Shown here: piece by piece, positions 26,133-37,880 of the stretch
How positions within the stretch are numbered: the stretch's first letter is position 1
How the letters are laid out: every line of letters starts with the position of its first letter
Source of the DNA: Methylobacter sp.
Lineage (GTDB): Bacteria; Pseudomonadota; Gammaproteobacteria; Methylococcales; Methylomonadaceae
NCBI GenBank assembly: GCA_030653985.1
Contig: JAURYJ010000039.1
Location: 1-47,547 of the forward strand
DNA: 47,547 nucleotides
Direction: 5' to 3'
Notes under the pieces: generated by a model
What the model was told of the DNA's origin: nothing
What the model saw: only the letters and a program-made list of their open reading frames with translations
Database searches by the model: none
Made by a program: the position numbers and the translations under genes

Positions 26133-29057
26133 CTATGCGTAGTCGACGATATTTTCTATCGCCAGCAGGATCAATTGCGGTTCTCCGGTTCGGCCGATGA
26201 TGCTGCGGGCATTGAGTTGCAATTTGCGGTGACCCATGGTGGGAAAATGATAATCTACCTGATAGTCTTCAAAAGCCTGATTGTGCGATAGAACGGCTTC
26301 CAGAAGCTCGTGCAAGGCGGAGATGTTCCATTGGCCTTTGCTCAGTTCGTAGAGTGGGCGCCCTATGGTCTCTTCGGCAGTCACTTTAAAGTGTTGGTAA
26401 AACGAGCGACTGGCGGTGACGACCTTCAATTCGTCATTGAGTACAATAAGCGGCTCGCGCACTGTATCGACGATGCTTTCGGCTAATAGTCTTGCTTCCT
26501 GCACGGCTAGCGCGCGAGTGCGTTCGGTGATGTTGGTGAAGGTCAGTACCACGCCATCAATCATGTTGTCTAGCGTTCGGTAGGGCTGAATGTGTGCCAG
26601 ATAACAATTGCCATTCATCGTTTTTACTTCACGCTCTATGGGTGTCAGATTATCGAGTACGGTATAGGCGTCGTCCAGCAGGTCTTTACCCTCCAGTTCG
26701 GGCTTGATGTCGCTCAGCGCGCGGCCTACATCCGAGGCAACCAGGCGGTAGATTTGGGTGGCATCGCGAGTGAAACGCCGGATGATAAGTTGTTGGTCAA
26801 GGAAGATGGTGCCGATGTGGATATTGTCGAGCAGATTCTTCATGTCATTTTGCATGTCGGCCAACTGGACAATTTTGGCTTGTAGTTCGGAATTTACGGT
26901 AACCAGTTCTTCATTAATGGATTGTAACTCTTCTTTGGAGGTTTCCAGTTCTTCATTGGTGGACTGCAACTCTTCATTGGTGGATTGCATTTCTTCGTTG
27001 GTGCATTTTAGCTCCTCGTTAGAGGCATATTGTTCCTCGATGGTGGCTTGAAGATTCTCTTTAGTGTAAGCCAGTTCACGCTCCAGCTCCTCGATATGGT
27101 GTAGTTCATTGGGTTTGGATGTGCGTTTGCGTTTAATACGCTCCGGATTTTCCGATACCGGATAAGTTATATCTTGAAAACTTATCAGCAACAGGTTTTG
27201 GTGGTCATTCGGATTCGACAGGATTCTTATGCTGAGGTGCACCGGATGAAAATCGCCATTGGTTTTGACCGACAATTCCTGATTCAGGGTCGGTGTGCCT
27301 TGGCTGGCAGCCAAGATAGCCACGCGTAATTCCAGTTGCAGACCTTCCCGCGCCATATCAATCATGTTGAGAGTGGCATGGCCTGGCGCTGGGCGCAGGT
27401 ATTTCCCGGTCTCGCCATAGACGTAGAGAATATTGCTTTTGAGATCCGTGACGACCGAGGTGGGGGCATAGAATTGCAGTAGCATGCGCCGGGTCAGTTC
27501 GGCAATATTTGTTTCTTTGGCAGTCTTTATGATGTCTTCAGGCGATTTGTATGTCGGTTCGGTAGTCCAGTTCAAATTGCTGGTCAACATGGTGCGGGCT
27601 GAGGCGGTAGTGGGAATGGTGCGATAGAACTTCCATTTGCGGTTGAGCGGCGTAAACAGTTCGGTATGGTTGCCGATACCCTCCGATGGTGACAGAAATA
27701 GCACGCCGCCTGGCTTGAGTGCGTAGTGAAAGGCCGGGATGAGGCGGTTTTGCAGTTCCGGTTCCAGATAAATCATCAGATTGCGACAACTAAGCAGATC
27801 GAGTTTGGTAAAAGGCGGGTCCTTGATGATGTTCTGAACGGCAAATACGATCATTTCACGAATTTCTTTTTTCACTCGATAGCCTGCCTCTTCCTTAATG
27901 AAGAACCGGCGCAGTCGTTCAGGCGTAACATCCTGCGCGATATTGGGTGGATAGTAACCAGCGCGGGCTCTGGTAATGGTATCTTCGGCAAGGTCGGTGC
28001 TGTATATCTGCACCTTAAACACGTAGTGGTATTCATCTATGAGTTCACGCAACACTATCGCAATGGAATAGGCCTCTTCGCCGGTAGCGCAACCCGCCAC
28101 CCAGACGCGGAAAATGTAGTTGTCCGGTTTGTTGGCAAGCAGGGTCGGCAGGATATCTTGCTTAAGCGCGATAAAGGCGTCCTGATCGCGAAAGAAATTG
28201 GTGACATTGATCAGTAGTTCTTTGAATAGCGACTTTATTTCAGACGGATTCTCCTTGAGGAAGCGGGCATAGCTTTCGGTGTTCTCGGTGTTGTTTTGCG
28301 ACATGCGCCGCTGAATGCGGCGGGTGATGGTGCTTTTTTTGTACAGCGAGAAATCGTGACCGGTGCTGGTGCGTAACTGTTGCAGGATGCGATTGATGCC
28401 GCTTAAGGCAATCGTAGGGGAGGGTGGACTCAGTGTGTGTATGCCGGAGAGTAGTATCCCAGGCATTTTTTCCACCGGTAAAATATGGGTGACATAGTCG
28501 GCCTGGATGGCGCTGGCTGGCATGCCATCGAATTTGGCAGTAGTCGGCTCCTGTGCGATAGTGATGCCGCCGGCGCCGAGGATGGCGCGTAATCCCAGGG
28601 TACCGTCGGTGCCGGTACCGGACAAAATAATGCCACAGGCCTTTTCGGCCTGATCTTCAGCCAGCGAGCGCAGGAAGGCGTCGATCGGCATGCGCTGACC
28701 GTGAGGCATTGCGGGTATGCTCAGTTGCAAGGCGCCGTGGAAGATGGTCATATCGCGGTTGGGAGGGATTACATAGACGTGGTCAGGCGTAACTTGCATT
28801 TGATCTTGCGCCTCCACCACTGGCATAGTCGTGATGCGTTGTAGGATTTCTGTGAGAATGCTGGCGTGGCTGGGATCAAGATGCGAGACCAAAACAAAAG
28901 CCATGCCACTGTCGGGTGGAGCATGGCGGAAGAACTGTTCGAAGGCCTCTAGTCCGCCGGCGGAAGCGCCCAAGCCAACTATCGGGAAGCCGCTATTCTG
29001 TCGAGTTGGCTTTTTCGAGCGCGCAGATGGAGTCGGGTTGGTTTTTTTCTGGGTCAT
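26133..29057 (-). CDS. CheB-CheR-PAS fusion protein
   Basis: This 974-residue fusion starts with a CheB methylesterase domain (about 20-210) holding the triad positions: Ser in GLGASAGG, His in VSHLDPSH and Asp in SGTGTDGT. No receiver domain precedes it. A CheR methyltransferase domain follows (about 220-490) with the AdoMet site VAGCATGEEAYS and SCRNLMIYL. Then come a PAS-like region, a long coiled coil with repeated NEEL/STNEELQ heptads (about 640-720) and two PAS domains to the C-terminus. Such proteins combine opposing modification activities and a sensor. No kinase or receptor gene is adjacent, so the partner is unknown. Confidence 0.93.
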   Translation of the reverse strand: MTQKKTNPTPSARSKKPTRQNSGFPIVGLGASAGGLEAFEQFFRHAPPDSGMAFVLVSHLDPSHASILTEILQRITTMPVVEAQDQMQVTPDHVYVIPPNRDMTIFHGALQLSIPAMPHGQRMPIDAFLRSLAEDQAEKACGIILSGTGTDGTLGLRAILGAGGITIAQEPTTAKFDGMPASAIQADYVTHILPVEKMPGILLSGIHTLSPPSPTIALSGINRILQQLRTSTGHDFSLYKKSTITRRIQRRMSQNNTENTESYARFLKENPSEIKSLFKELLINVTNFFRDQDAFIALKQDILPTLLANKPDNYIFRVWVAGCATGEEAYSIAIVLRELIDEYHYVFKVQIYSTDLAEDTITRARAGYYPPNIAQDVTPERLRRFFIKEEAGYRVKKEIREMIVFAVQNIIKDPPFTKLDLLSCRNLMIYLEPELQNRLIPAFHYALKPGGVLFLSPSEGIGNHTELFTPLNRKWKFYRTIPTTASARTMLTSNLNWTTEPTYKSPEDIIKTAKETNIAELTRRMLLQFYAPTSVVTDLKSNILYVYGETGKYLRPAPGHATLNMIDMAREGLQLELRVAILAASQGTPTLNQELSVKTNGDFHPVHLSIRILSNPNDHQNLLLISFQDITYPVSENPERIKRKRTSKPNELHHIEELERELAYTKENLQATIEEQYASNEELKCTNEEMQSTNEELQSTNEELETSKEELQSINEELVTVNSELQAKIVQLADMQNDMKNLLDNIHIGTIFLDQQLIIRRFTRDATQIYRLVASDVGRALSDIKPELEGKDLLDDAYTVLDNLTPIEREVKTMNGNCYLAHIQPYRTLDNMIDGVVLTFTNITERTRALAVQEARLLAESIVDTVREPLIVLNDELKVVTASRSFYQHFKVTAEETIGRPLYELSKGQWNISALHELLEAVLSHNQAFEDYQVDYHFPTMGHRKLQLNARSIIGRTGEPQLILLAIENIVDYA

Positions 29058-29266
29058 TGCGAGATACTCTGTTTGCGCAGCATTACGGCGGCGGGTAGGG
29101 TCTGTGAAAGTTTTAAGTCAGATAGTATCTTGTCAAGATAACGTTAACTTAATTTTATTGCGATAGTTTGAATTATACCTGATGCTAAGCACTGTCCACG
29201 AAAGGCCCGAAAAGTTTTTATGCGCAATCTGCTGGACTGTTGCTTTCGGATAACAATCGAAGTCAA

Positions 29267-29282
29267 GTAGGGCAAGCCCTAC
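29267..29282 (+). repeat. Short palindrome GTAGGGC-AA-GCCCTAC upstream of nqrA
   Basis: A perfect 7-bp inverted repeat with a 2-base loop, with the GTAGGG edge also seen in the dnaQ and truB copies. It is probably a reduced member of the interspersed family. The rest of the gap 29058-29434 holds the nqr promoter candidate and leader. Confidence 0.6.
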
Positions 29283-29310
29283 ATCCCTGTGCCAGCACAT
29301 TCTATATGTC

Positions 29311-29339
29311 TTGAGAATGCCTCATTTTTGTGGTCTAAT
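29311..29339 (+). promoter_or_regulatory. Sigma-70 promoter candidate of the nqr operon
   Basis: TTGAGA (29311-29316), a 17-base spacer and TCTAAT (29334-29339) form a good match about 95 bases before nqrA. Confidence 0.55.
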
Positions 29340-29386
29340 GCCACGTTTTTACGTCTTAATGCGCCTCTTGTTTTATTTGTACTTGA

Positions 29387-30783
<1,397 letters not shown>

Positions 30784-30784
<1 letters not shown>

Positions 30785-31986
30785 TGTCGCCTAGAGATAT
30801 TTTAGACAGCATAGAACCGCATTTCACCAAAGGTGGGCGGCTCGAAAAGTATTACGGTCTCTACGAGATGGTGGATACATTCATCTATACCCCGGCTGAT
30901 GTGACGCGCGGCACCACGCATGTTCGTGACGGCAATGACCTGAAACGAACCATGACTTTTGTGGTCATCGCGACGTTTTTTTGTATTTTGATGGCTTGGT
31001 ATAACACCGGTTATCAGGCCAATTTAGCCATGGAAACGATGGGTCTGGAAAAAGCCCAAGGCTGGCGCAGTATCCCGATGATGATCTTCGGTTACAGCAC
31101 CATGAATCCGTTTTCCAACCTGGTTCACGGCGCATTGTATTTTCTGCCTATTTATATAGTGACGCTGGCTGTCGGCGGTGTGTGGGAAGTCTTATTCGCT
31201 ACTGTTCGCGGCCATGAAGTGAATGAGGGTTTTCTGGTATCGTCGATGTTGTATACCTTGATTATGCCGCCCGATATGCCTTTATGGCAGGTGGCGCTGG
31301 GTATTTCGTTCGGTATCGTTATCGGCAAGGAAGTCTTCGGCGGTACCGGTAAAAACTTCCTGAATCCGGCATTAACTGGGCGAGCATTTTTATATTTCGC
31401 TTATCCGGCATCTATTTCAGGTGATTCGGTGTGGGTTGCTGTTGATGGTTATACCGCAGCGACACCGTTAGGTTTGGCGGCAACAGGCGGTCTTGAAGCG
31501 GTTTACTCGGCAAATTACAGTTGGATGCAAACCTTTTTCGGTTTTGAACCGGGCTGTTTGGGTGAAACATCAACCCTGGCAATTCTGATTGGTGCGGCTT
31601 TCCTGCTGTACACCAAAGTTGCATCGTACCGCGTGATGGGCGGCGTATTTGCTGGCATGGTATTGACTTCGTTATTGTTCAACATCATCGGCAGTGACAC
31701 TAATCAAATGTTTGCGTTGCCTTGGTACTGGCATTTGACGATGGGCGGTTTTGCTTTCGGTATGGTTTATATGGCAACTGACCCAGTTAGTGCGGCAATG
31801 ACCGATACCGGTCGCTGGGCATTTGGGGCATTAGTCGGGATTATGACCGTATTAATCAGGGTTGTTAATCCAGCATTCCCGGAAGGCATTATGCTGGCAA
31901 TTCTATTTTCCAACATGTTTGCGCCTACGATTGATTATTTTGTCATTCAGGCCAATATTAGAAGAAGGATGAAACGTCATGCTTAA
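30784..31986 (+). CDS. nqrB: Na+-NQR subunit B (membrane, covalent FMN)
   Basis: This 400-residue integral membrane subunit carries riboflavin and a covalently bound FMN and forms part of the Na+ path. About ten hydrophobic segments are visible. The motif DGYTAATPLG holds the Thr expected to bind FMN by a phosphoester bond. GKEVFGGTGKNFLNPAL and MATDPVSAAMTDTGRW are family hallmarks. Its start shares bases with the nqrA stop, and its end overlaps nqrC by 8 bases. Confidence 0.96.
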
Positions 31987-32863
31987 GTGCGAACAATTCA
32001 ATAAAATTTGCAGCGCATTGGATAATTGCGAGCATTACCAAAAATTCAAAGTTTACAAAGATAAAATCCTTGCCCTAGGCAATGATAGTTTGGAAAAAAC
32101 CATTGCTATTGCGGTTGCGCTTTGTCTGGTTTGTGCGGTTCTGGTTTCATTTTCTGCGGTTGCTTTAAAGCCACTTCAAGTTCATAACAAAGCCTTGGAC
32201 ATGAAAAAGAACATTCTTGATGTGGCGGGTTTGCTCCAGGAAGGCAGCGATATTGATTCGGCTTTTGCGGAAAAAATCGAAGCTAAAATTGTCGATCTGG
32301 AAACGGGTGACTATGTTGAGGATATGAATGTCGCCGAATACGATCAACGTAAAGCGGCAAAAGATCCGGCTTTAAGCGTGGCTATTCCAAAAAACAAAGA
32401 TATTGCTCACATCAGGGTGAAGGCTAAATTTGCTAAAGTCTTTTTGGTCAAAGAGGCTGGTGCGATTAAGTCAATTATTCTTCCAGTCAGTGGTTATGGA
32501 TTATGGTCCACGTTATATGGTTTCCTGTCAGTAGATCCTGATGGACAAACCGTACAAAGCATCAATTTTTACGATCAGGCCGAAACGCCGGGATTGGGTG
32601 GTGAAGTGGTTAATCCTGACTGGCGTGCGCTATGGAAAGGTAAAAAAATCTATTCCGAAACCAGCGCCGATATGAGTGAGCCGGCGTTAAGCTTGATTAA
32701 AGGCGTGGTTGATAACGCTAAAGCGGGCTCACAATATCAGGTTGATGGTCTTGCGGGTGCAACGTTGACCAGTACCGGTGTCAGTAACCTGGTCAAATAC
32801 TGGATGAGCAAAGAAGGTTTTGCCCCGTATTTAGCCAAAGTAAGAACAGATAAAGGAGTTTAA
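31979..32863 (+). CDS. nqrC: Na+-NQR subunit C (covalent FMN)
   Basis: The 294-residue product has a single N-terminal membrane segment (about 38-60) and a periplasmic domain. [14 protein letters not shown] near the C-terminus contains the SGAT-like FMN attachment site with its Thr. [18 protein letters not shown] and ETPGLGGEV are typical of NqrC and RnfG. The N-terminal 35 residues, with three Cys ([18 protein letters not shown]), are longer than in many NqrC and may be an extension. The start overlaps nqrB. Confidence 0.95.
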   Translation: MLKCEQFNKICSALDNCEHYQKFKVYKDKILALGNDSLEKTIAIAVALCLVCAVLVSFSAVALKPLQVHNKALDMKKNILDVAGLLQEGSDIDSAFAEKIEAKIVDLETGDYVEDMNVAEYDQRKAAKDPALSVAIPKNKDIAHIRVKAKFAKVFLVKEAGAIKSIILPVSGYGLWSTLYGFLSVDPDGQTVQSINFYDQAETPGLGGEVVNPDWRALWKGKKIYSETSADMSEPALSLIKGVVDNAKAGSQYQVDGLAGATLTSTGVSNLVKYWMSKEGFAPYLAKVRTDKGV

Positions 32864-32865
32864 TC

Positions 32866-33546
32866 ATGAGTGAAATTTTAACTGATGAAACAAAAAAAGT
32901 ATTAACAGCTCCGCTAGTCAGCGATAACCCGATTACTTTACAAGTTTTGGGTATCTGTTCGGCCTTGGCGGTTACGTCGCAAATGTCGACCTCGCTGATT
33001 ATGGCGCTGGCGTTGACCTTGGTGACTGCATTTTCCAGTGCGGCCATCAGTTCAATTCGAAACCATATTCCTGGCAGCATACGGATCATCGTACAGATGA
33101 CTATTATTGCCTCGTTGGTTATCGTGGTCGATCAGATTTTGAAAGCCTTTGCTTATGAAATTAGTAAGCAGTTGTCGGTATTCGTGGGTTTGATTATTAC
33201 CAACTGTATCGTGATGGGACGCGCTGAAGCTTATGCGATGAAAAATCCGCCTTTGGAAAGCTTTATGGATGGTATCGGTAATGGTTTGGGTTATAGCTTG
33301 ATATTGATTATCGTCGCATTTTTTAGAGAGACCTTAGGTTCCGGTAAATTATTGGGCTTTGAGGTTTTTCCGCTAACGAAAGATGGCGGTTGGTATGATC
33401 CTAACGGTTTGATGTTATTGCCACCGAGTGCTTTCTTTATTATTGGCTTGATTATCTGGTCTGTGCGCCAATGGAAACCTAATCAAGTTGAAAAAGCGGA
33501 TTTTAAAATTTTGTCGATTTCTCATGGTGAAGGAGGGCATCACTAA
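32866..33546 (+). CDS. nqrD: Na+-NQR subunit D
   Basis: This 226-residue membrane subunit has six hydrophobic segments. With NqrE it holds an intramembrane iron-sulfur centre; the corresponding Cys are Cys31 (LGICSALAV) and Cys114 ([13 protein letters not shown]). [14 protein letters not shown] is also characteristic. It starts 2 bases after nqrC, and its last base is the first base of the nqrE start codon. Confidence 0.96.
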   Translation: MSEILTDETKKVLTAPLVSDNPITLQVLGICSALAVTSQMSTSLIMALALTLVTAFSSAAISSIRNHIPGSIRIIVQMTIIASLVIVVDQILKAFAYEISKQLSVFVGLIITNCIVMGRAEAYAMKNPPLESFMDGIGNGLGYSLILIIVAFFRETLGSGKLLGFEVFPLTKDGGWYDPNGLMLLPPSAFFIIGLIIWSVRQWKPNQVEKADFKILSISHGEGGHH

Positions 33547-34154
33547 TGGAAGCTTATATTAGTTTATTTGTTAAGGCTGTCTTTATTGAAAACCTTGCAC
33601 TGTCCTTCTTTTTGGGGATGTGTACCTTTATTGCGGTTTCCAAGAAAATCTCGACAGCGATGGGTTTAGGTGTTGCCGTTATGGTAGTGCAAACCATTAC
33701 GGTTCCTGCTAATAATATTATTTACCACACGTTGTTAAAAGAAGATGCGCTGTCCTGGATGGGCATTACCGGCGTGGATTTGAGCTTTTTAGCGCTGTTA
33801 AGCTGTATTGGTATGATTGCGGCCTTGGTGCAAATTCTGGAAATGATTTTGGATAAATTCTTTCCGGCTTTGTATCATGCTTTAGGCGTTTTTCTGCCTT
33901 TAATCACGGTAAACTGCGCGATTCTTGGTGGTAGTTTGTTCATGATTGAGCGGGACTATAATTTTGGGGAAAGTGTCACTTATGGTGTGGGCAGTGGTCT
34001 AGGTTGGGCGCTAGCCATTACCGTTATGGCAGGCGTACGTGAAAAACTCAAATACAGTGATATTCCCGCCGGTTTACAAGGTCTGGGCATTACTTTTATT
34101 ACTGCGGGTCTGATGTCGCTTGGCTTCATGGCTTTCTCTGGAATCCAACTTTAA
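33546..34154 (+). CDS. nqrE: Na+-NQR subunit E
   Basis: The 202-residue membrane protein is homologous to NqrD in inverted topology. Cys26 ([11 protein letters not shown]) and Cys124 ([10 protein letters not shown]) are the expected ligands of the shared iron centre. [12 protein letters not shown] and [17 protein letters not shown] are family signatures. The ATG overlaps the end of nqrD (TAATG), indicating translational coupling and equal stoichiometry. Confidence 0.96.
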   Translation: MEAYISLFVKAVFIENLALSFFLGMCTFIAVSKKISTAMGLGVAVMVVQTITVPANNIIYHTLLKEDALSWMGITGVDLSFLALLSCIGMIAALVQILEMILDKFFPALYHALGVFLPLITVNCAILGGSLFMIERDYNFGESVTYGVGSGLGWALAITVMAGVREKLKYSDIPAGLQGLGITFITAGLMSLGFMAFSGIQL

Positions 34155-34166
34155 AAAGGTAGCGTA

Positions 34167-35387
34167 ATGCTGGAAATTCTATTAGGGATCATTATTTTCA
34201 CGGCTTTTGTTATAGCACTGGTATTCGTTATCATTGGTGCTAAAAGCAAGCTGGTCGCTGAAGGAGATGTTGAGATCCTGATCAATAATGAAAAGAAAAT
34301 TCATGTGCCTGCAGGGTCAAAACTATTGACGGCTTTATCCGATAATGGTTTGTTTGTTTCGTCAGCCTGTGGTGGTGGCGGTACTTGTGGGCAATGTAAG
34401 GTAAAAGTGCATTCAGGCGGCGGTGAAATTTTACCGACTGAATTAAGTCATATCAGTAAAAGAGAAGCGGCTCATGGTGAGCGCCTTTCTTGTCAGGTAT
34501 CGGTTAAACATGACATGAACATTGAAGTCGAAGACGATGTCTTCGGTGTTAAAAAATGGGAATGTACGGTTAAATCAAACCATAATGTTGCCACTTTTAT
34601 TAAGGAATTGGTGCTGGATTTACCGGAAGGCGAGGAAATAAACTATCGGGCGGGTGGTTACATTCAGATTGAATGTCCACCCTATGTCGCCAAATACAGT
34701 GATTTTAACGTCGAAGAAAAATTCCGTGATGATTGGGATAAGTTTAACTTATGGCGTTTTGTTTCTGACGTAAAAGAGTCGACGTTACGCGCTTATTCGA
34801 TGGCGAGTTATCCCGAAGAAAAAGAAATTATGTTGAACGTGCGTATTGCGACACCGCCTCCCGGTGCACCGGATAGCGTACCGCCAGGTATCATGTCTTC
34901 TTATATCTTCAATCTGAAGCCGGGCGATAAATGTACTATTTCAGGGCCTTATGGCGAGTTTTATGCTAAAGATACCGAAAATGAAATGGTCTTTGTCGGT
35001 GGCGGTGCAGGTATGGCACCGATGCGTTCGCATATCTTCGACCAATTACGCAGGCTTAAATCCAAGCGTAAAATGAGTTTCTGGTATGGTGCGCGTAGTA
35101 AACGCGAAATGTTCTATGTCGAAGATTTTGATATGCTGGCCAAGGAAAATGATAATTTCGACTGGCATGTTGCCTTGTCTGATCCGTTGCCGGAAGATAA
35201 CTGGACGGGTTATACCGGTTTTATTCATAATGTTCTTTTAGAAGAATACATTAAGAATCATCCTGCCCCAGAGGATTGCGAGTTCTACATGTGTGGACCG
35301 CCGATGATGAACTCAGCGGTGATCAAGATGTTGTTGGATAATGGCGTAGAGCCGGAAAATATCTTCTTGGACGATTTTGGCGGATAA
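34167..35387 (+). CDS. nqrF: Na+-NQR subunit F (NADH-oxidising, FAD and 2Fe-2S)
   Basis: NqrF takes electrons from NADH. One N-terminal membrane helix (about 3-24) precedes a ferredoxin domain with ligands Cys68, Cys74, Cys77 and Cys109 ([10 protein letters not shown]...LSCQ). An FNR-like reductase domain follows with RAYSMASYP for [15 protein letters not shown] for NADH, and the C-terminal [10 protein letters not shown] and DDFGG. The length of 406 residues is normal. It lies 12 bases after nqrE, and a terminator follows. Confidence 0.97.
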   Translation: MLEILLGIIIFTAFVIALVFVIIGAKSKLVAEGDVEILINNEKKIHVPAGSKLLTALSDNGLFVSSACGGGGTCGQCKVKVHSGGGEILPTELSHISKREAAHGERLSCQVSVKHDMNIEVEDDVFGVKKWECTVKSNHNVATFIKELVLDLPEGEEINYRAGGYIQIECPPYVAKYSDFNVEEKFRDDWDKFNLWRFVSDVKESTLRAYSMASYPEEKEIMLNVRIATPPPGAPDSVPPGIMSSYIFNLKPGDKCTISGPYGEFYAKDTENEMVFVGGGAGMAPMRSHIFDQLRRLKSKRKMSFWYGARSKREMFYVEDFDMLAKENDNFDWHVALSDPLPEDNWTGYTGFIHNVLLEEYIKNHPAPEDCEFYMCGPPMMNSAVIKMLLDNGVEPENIFLDDFGG

Positions 35388-35392
35388 GAAGC

Positions 35393-35451
35393 GTAGGTTA
35401 CGCTAATTTAACCTACACGAGGAGTGCGGCTAAGCCCACTCCTCGTTTTTT
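35393..35451 (+). terminator. Double hairpin and terminator between nqrF and nqrM
   Basis: The first hairpin, GTAGGTTA/TAACCTAC (35393-35400, 35409-35416), is followed at once by CGAGGAGTG/CACTCCTCG (35418-35426, 35437-35445). The second has an inner GGC/GCC extension and then TTTTTT. The second is a strong intrinsic terminator. nqrM lies beyond it, so nqrM is either read through at a reduced level or has its own promoter. Confidence 0.88.
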
Positions 35452-35486
35452 ATTGTAGGCCTTTACAAATTTTACGAGGTGTTACC

Positions 35487-35672
35487 ATGACTTATTTTTT
35501 AGTGACTTTTGTGTTTATGGTTTTTGTTATTGCCATTATGGCGATAGGCGTTATTTTTGGAAGACGCGCGATTAAAGGCTCATGTGGCGGTGCGGCAAAC
35601 AACGCAAATTGTATTTGTGTGGAAAAGTGTGATAAAAGAAAGAAATTGGAAGCTAATTTGAATCAAGGCTAG
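35487..35672 (+). CDS. nqrM: Na+-NQR maturation protein NqrM
   Basis: The 61-residue product has one N-terminal membrane helix (about 2-25) and a Cys-rich tail with Cys33, Cys42, Cys44 and Cys48 (CGGAANNANCICVEKC). This matches NqrM (former DUF539), shown in Vibrio to be needed for iron delivery to NqrD/NqrE. GAGG lies 7 bases before the ATG at 35487, and an upstream in-frame ATG at 35424 would start inside the terminator. It is the last gene of the Na+-NQR cluster. Confidence 0.92.
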   Translation: MTYFLVTFVFMVFVIAIMAIGVIFGRRAIKGSCGGAANNANCICVEKCDKRKKLEANLNQG

Positions 35673-35733
35673 CCGCTTCCATCATTGGATTGCGCCAAAG
35701 CTATCGAGAGTAGGTGTTTTAAGGCTATACACA

Positions 35734-35760
35734 CAGATTTTTTCCACATGGAAAAATCTG
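35734..35760 (+). other. AT-rich hairpin downstream of nqrM
   Basis: CAGATTTTTTCC (35734-35745) and GGAAAAATCTG (35750-35760) form an 11-bp stem with one bulged T and a 4-base loop. There is no T-tract after it on the plus strand. It could end nqrM transcription or stabilise the RNA. Confidence 0.5.
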
Positions 35761-35868
35761 CATTTTCCTCGTCCCTTTGGGTTATGCAAGAGGTAGCTCA
35801 ATGCAGTAGTTATTGCAGAGGCGATCCGACCGGAATTTTACAATAATAACAATAAGCAGGAGTTTATT

Positions 35869-36264
35869 ATGCTGGCGAAAATTACTATCGCAAATTATAT
35901 GTCGAAAAGATTGGTTACGCTTACTCGGGATGCCGGGGTGATCGATGCCGTAAAATTATTACTGGATCATAAAATCACCAGTGCTCCGGTTGTTGATCAG
36001 CAGGGGCGCTTGCTGGGCATGTTTTCTGAAAAGGATGTCATGAGAATTGTTTTAGAGGCTGTTTACAACCAAAGTATGAGTGGCAAGGTTGGCGATTATA
36101 TGAGTTCAGAGGTCATCAGTGTTGATGCTGAATCCAGTATTGTGGATTTGGCAGAGAAGTTCCAGCAGACTACTGTCAGGAGTTTTCCGGTTTTTCAGGA
36201 TAATGAGCTGGTTGGGATCGTCAGTCGCACCGATGTCCTAAGGGCTTTGGCTTCAAGTCATTAA
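35869..36264 (+). CDS. Two-CBS-domain protein
   Basis: The 131-residue protein consists of a tandem CBS pair (Bateman module): MSKRLVTLTRDAGVIDAVKLL...SAPVVDQQGRLLGMFSEKD, then MSSEVISVDAESSIVDLAEKF...SFPVFQDNELVGIVSRTD. Such modules bind adenine nucleotides and regulate partner enzymes or transporters. No partner domain is fused. AGGAG lies 8 bases upstream of the ATG. Its specific role is unknown. Confidence 0.92.
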   Translation: MLAKITIANYMSKRLVTLTRDAGVIDAVKLLLDHKITSAPVVDQQGRLLGMFSEKDVMRIVLEAVYNQSMSGKVGDYMSSEVISVDAESSIVDLAEKFQQTTVRSFPVFQDNELVGIVSRTDVLRALASSH

Positions 36265-36351
36265 CGATTGTAACTGCTCCTGCGACTATAGAGACGCAGG
36301 AGAAATTGCCAGTGTCTATCTTGGGTTTTTCACCCATAACGGTTGAAAGTA

Positions 36352-37806
36352 ATGAGCGCTACGCAAACTTTTTATTGGCATGATTACGAAACATTCGGTA
36401 CCGATCCTAGAAGAGACAGGGCCGTTCAATTTGCCGGCATTAGAACCGATTTTGATTTCAATATCGTAGGCGATCCTTTAGTCGTTTACTGCAAGCCGAC
36501 GGCAGACTGCCTTCCTCACCCTGATGCCTGTTTAATTACCGGGATTACCCCGCAAATCGCTGAGCAAAAAGGCGTTTCCGAAGCCGAATTTATTCGCCTC
36601 ATACATGATCAATTAGCTGTACCCAATACCTGTACCTTGGGCTACAACAGCCTTCGTTTTGATGATGAGGTCACCCGGAACTGTCTCTATCGTAATTTTT
36701 ATGATCCCTATGCAAGGGAATGGCAAAACGGCAATTCCCGTTGGGATTTAATCGACGTGGTCAGGGCGGCTAAAGCCTTGCGTCCTGAAGGCATTGTCTG
36801 GCCGGTTAACGAGGAGGGTGGGTCTAGTTTTAGGTTAGATCAACTGACTCGCGTCAATAACATAGCCCATGAAGCGGCGCACGATGCGCTTTCCGATGTC
36901 TATGCGACCCAGGCAATCGCTAGGCTGGTCAAGCAGGCTCAGCCCAAGCTTTATCAATTTTTATTACAACATCGGGTTAAAGCCGAGGCGCTTAATTTGC
37001 TTCAGTTGGGCAGTTTTAAGCCGGTGGTGCATATTTCAGGTAAATATCCTGCTGCTAAAAATTGCCTGGCTATCGTGCTTCCTGTTTGCAAGCATCCTAC
37101 CAACACCAACGGTATCATCGTCTATGACCTTTCCGTGGACCCGGAGCCGCTGCTTAGATTATCGGTGGAAGAAATTCAGCGGAGAATCTTCACCGCAACG
37201 GCCGATTTGCCCGAAGGTGTGGCAAGAATCCCGTTAAAAACCGTGCATATCAACAAATGTCCTGTTTTAGCACCTGTGTCTGTTATTAGACCGGATGACG
37301 CGCAGCGACTGACAATCGACTTGGTGTTATGCCATGCCAATATCGATAGGATTAAAGCTGCTGTCGGCTTGGCTGAAAAGTTGGCGGCAGTGTTTAGCGG
37401 CCATACTTACGCCGAGCAAGATTCCGATCCCGATCTGGAAATTTACAGTGGCGGTTTTTTTACTGAAAACGATAAAAAGCAAATGGCTAAAATTAGAAAT
37501 ATGCTGCCAGAGCAATTAGCCAAAGCAACATTTAAATTTATTGATAGCCGCTTGCCGGAAATGCTGTTTCGATACCGGGCCAGAAATTATCCGGAAACGT
37601 TGACGGGTGATGAGCAGTTAAGGTGGAATGCATTTTGTGTTAAGCGGTTAACCGGTCGTCAAGCAGGTTCTGGTATTTTGCTTGATGATTATTTTAGTCG
37701 CCTGAAAGAGTTGCGCAGTGACGAAAATACAAATATCGGTATTATTGACGCATTAAATGCTTATGCGCTTGAAAAAAAAGCTGTATTGGGTATTCAAGTT
37801 GATTGA
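36352..37806 (+). CDS. sbcB: Exodeoxyribonuclease I
   Basis: ExoI degrades single-stranded DNA 3' to 5' in mismatch repair and recombination. The N-terminal DEDD exonuclease fold is intact: WHDYETFGTDPRRDRAVQFAG (Asp and Glu of motif I), YNSLRFDDEVTRN and EAAHDALSDVYATQAIA with the last catalytic His and Asp. The SH3-like and C-terminal helical domains follow to 484 residues (E. coli 475). I use the ATG at 36352; a TTG at 36343 would add only three residues. Confidence 0.95.
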   Translation: MSATQTFYWHDYETFGTDPRRDRAVQFAGIRTDFDFNIVGDPLVVYCKPTADCLPHPDACLITGITPQIAEQKGVSEAEFIRLIHDQLAVPNTCTLGYNSLRFDDEVTRNCLYRNFYDPYAREWQNGNSRWDLIDVVRAAKALRPEGIVWPVNEEGGSSFRLDQLTRVNNIAHEAAHDALSDVYATQAIARLVKQAQPKLYQFLLQHRVKAEALNLLQLGSFKPVVHISGKYPAAKNCLAIVLPVCKHPTNTNGIIVYDLSVDPEPLLRLSVEEIQRRIFTATADLPEGVARIPLKTVHINKCPVLAPVSVIRPDDAQRLTIDLVLCHANIDRIKAAVGLAEKLAAVFSGHTYAEQDSDPDLEIYSGGFFTENDKKQMAKIRNMLPEQLAKATFKFIDSRLPEMLFRYRARNYPETLTGDEQLRWNAFCVKRLTGRQAGSGILLDDYFSRLKELRSDENTNIGIIDALNAYALEKKAVLGIQVD

Positions 37807-37880
37807 AATTATAATGCTGTCGCCTCTAAAATTGATGCAGAGGTATGTAATGAGTCTGGTAGTAGCGAATTTTAGCGTAG

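Noticed and set aside
27726..28217. 163-codon plus-strand frame
   Set aside because: It is antisense to the CheR domain of the fusion protein and only reflects codon bias there.
36869..37237. 122-codon plus-strand frame inside sbcB
   Set aside because: It is in another phase of a conserved exonuclease gene and has no start signal.
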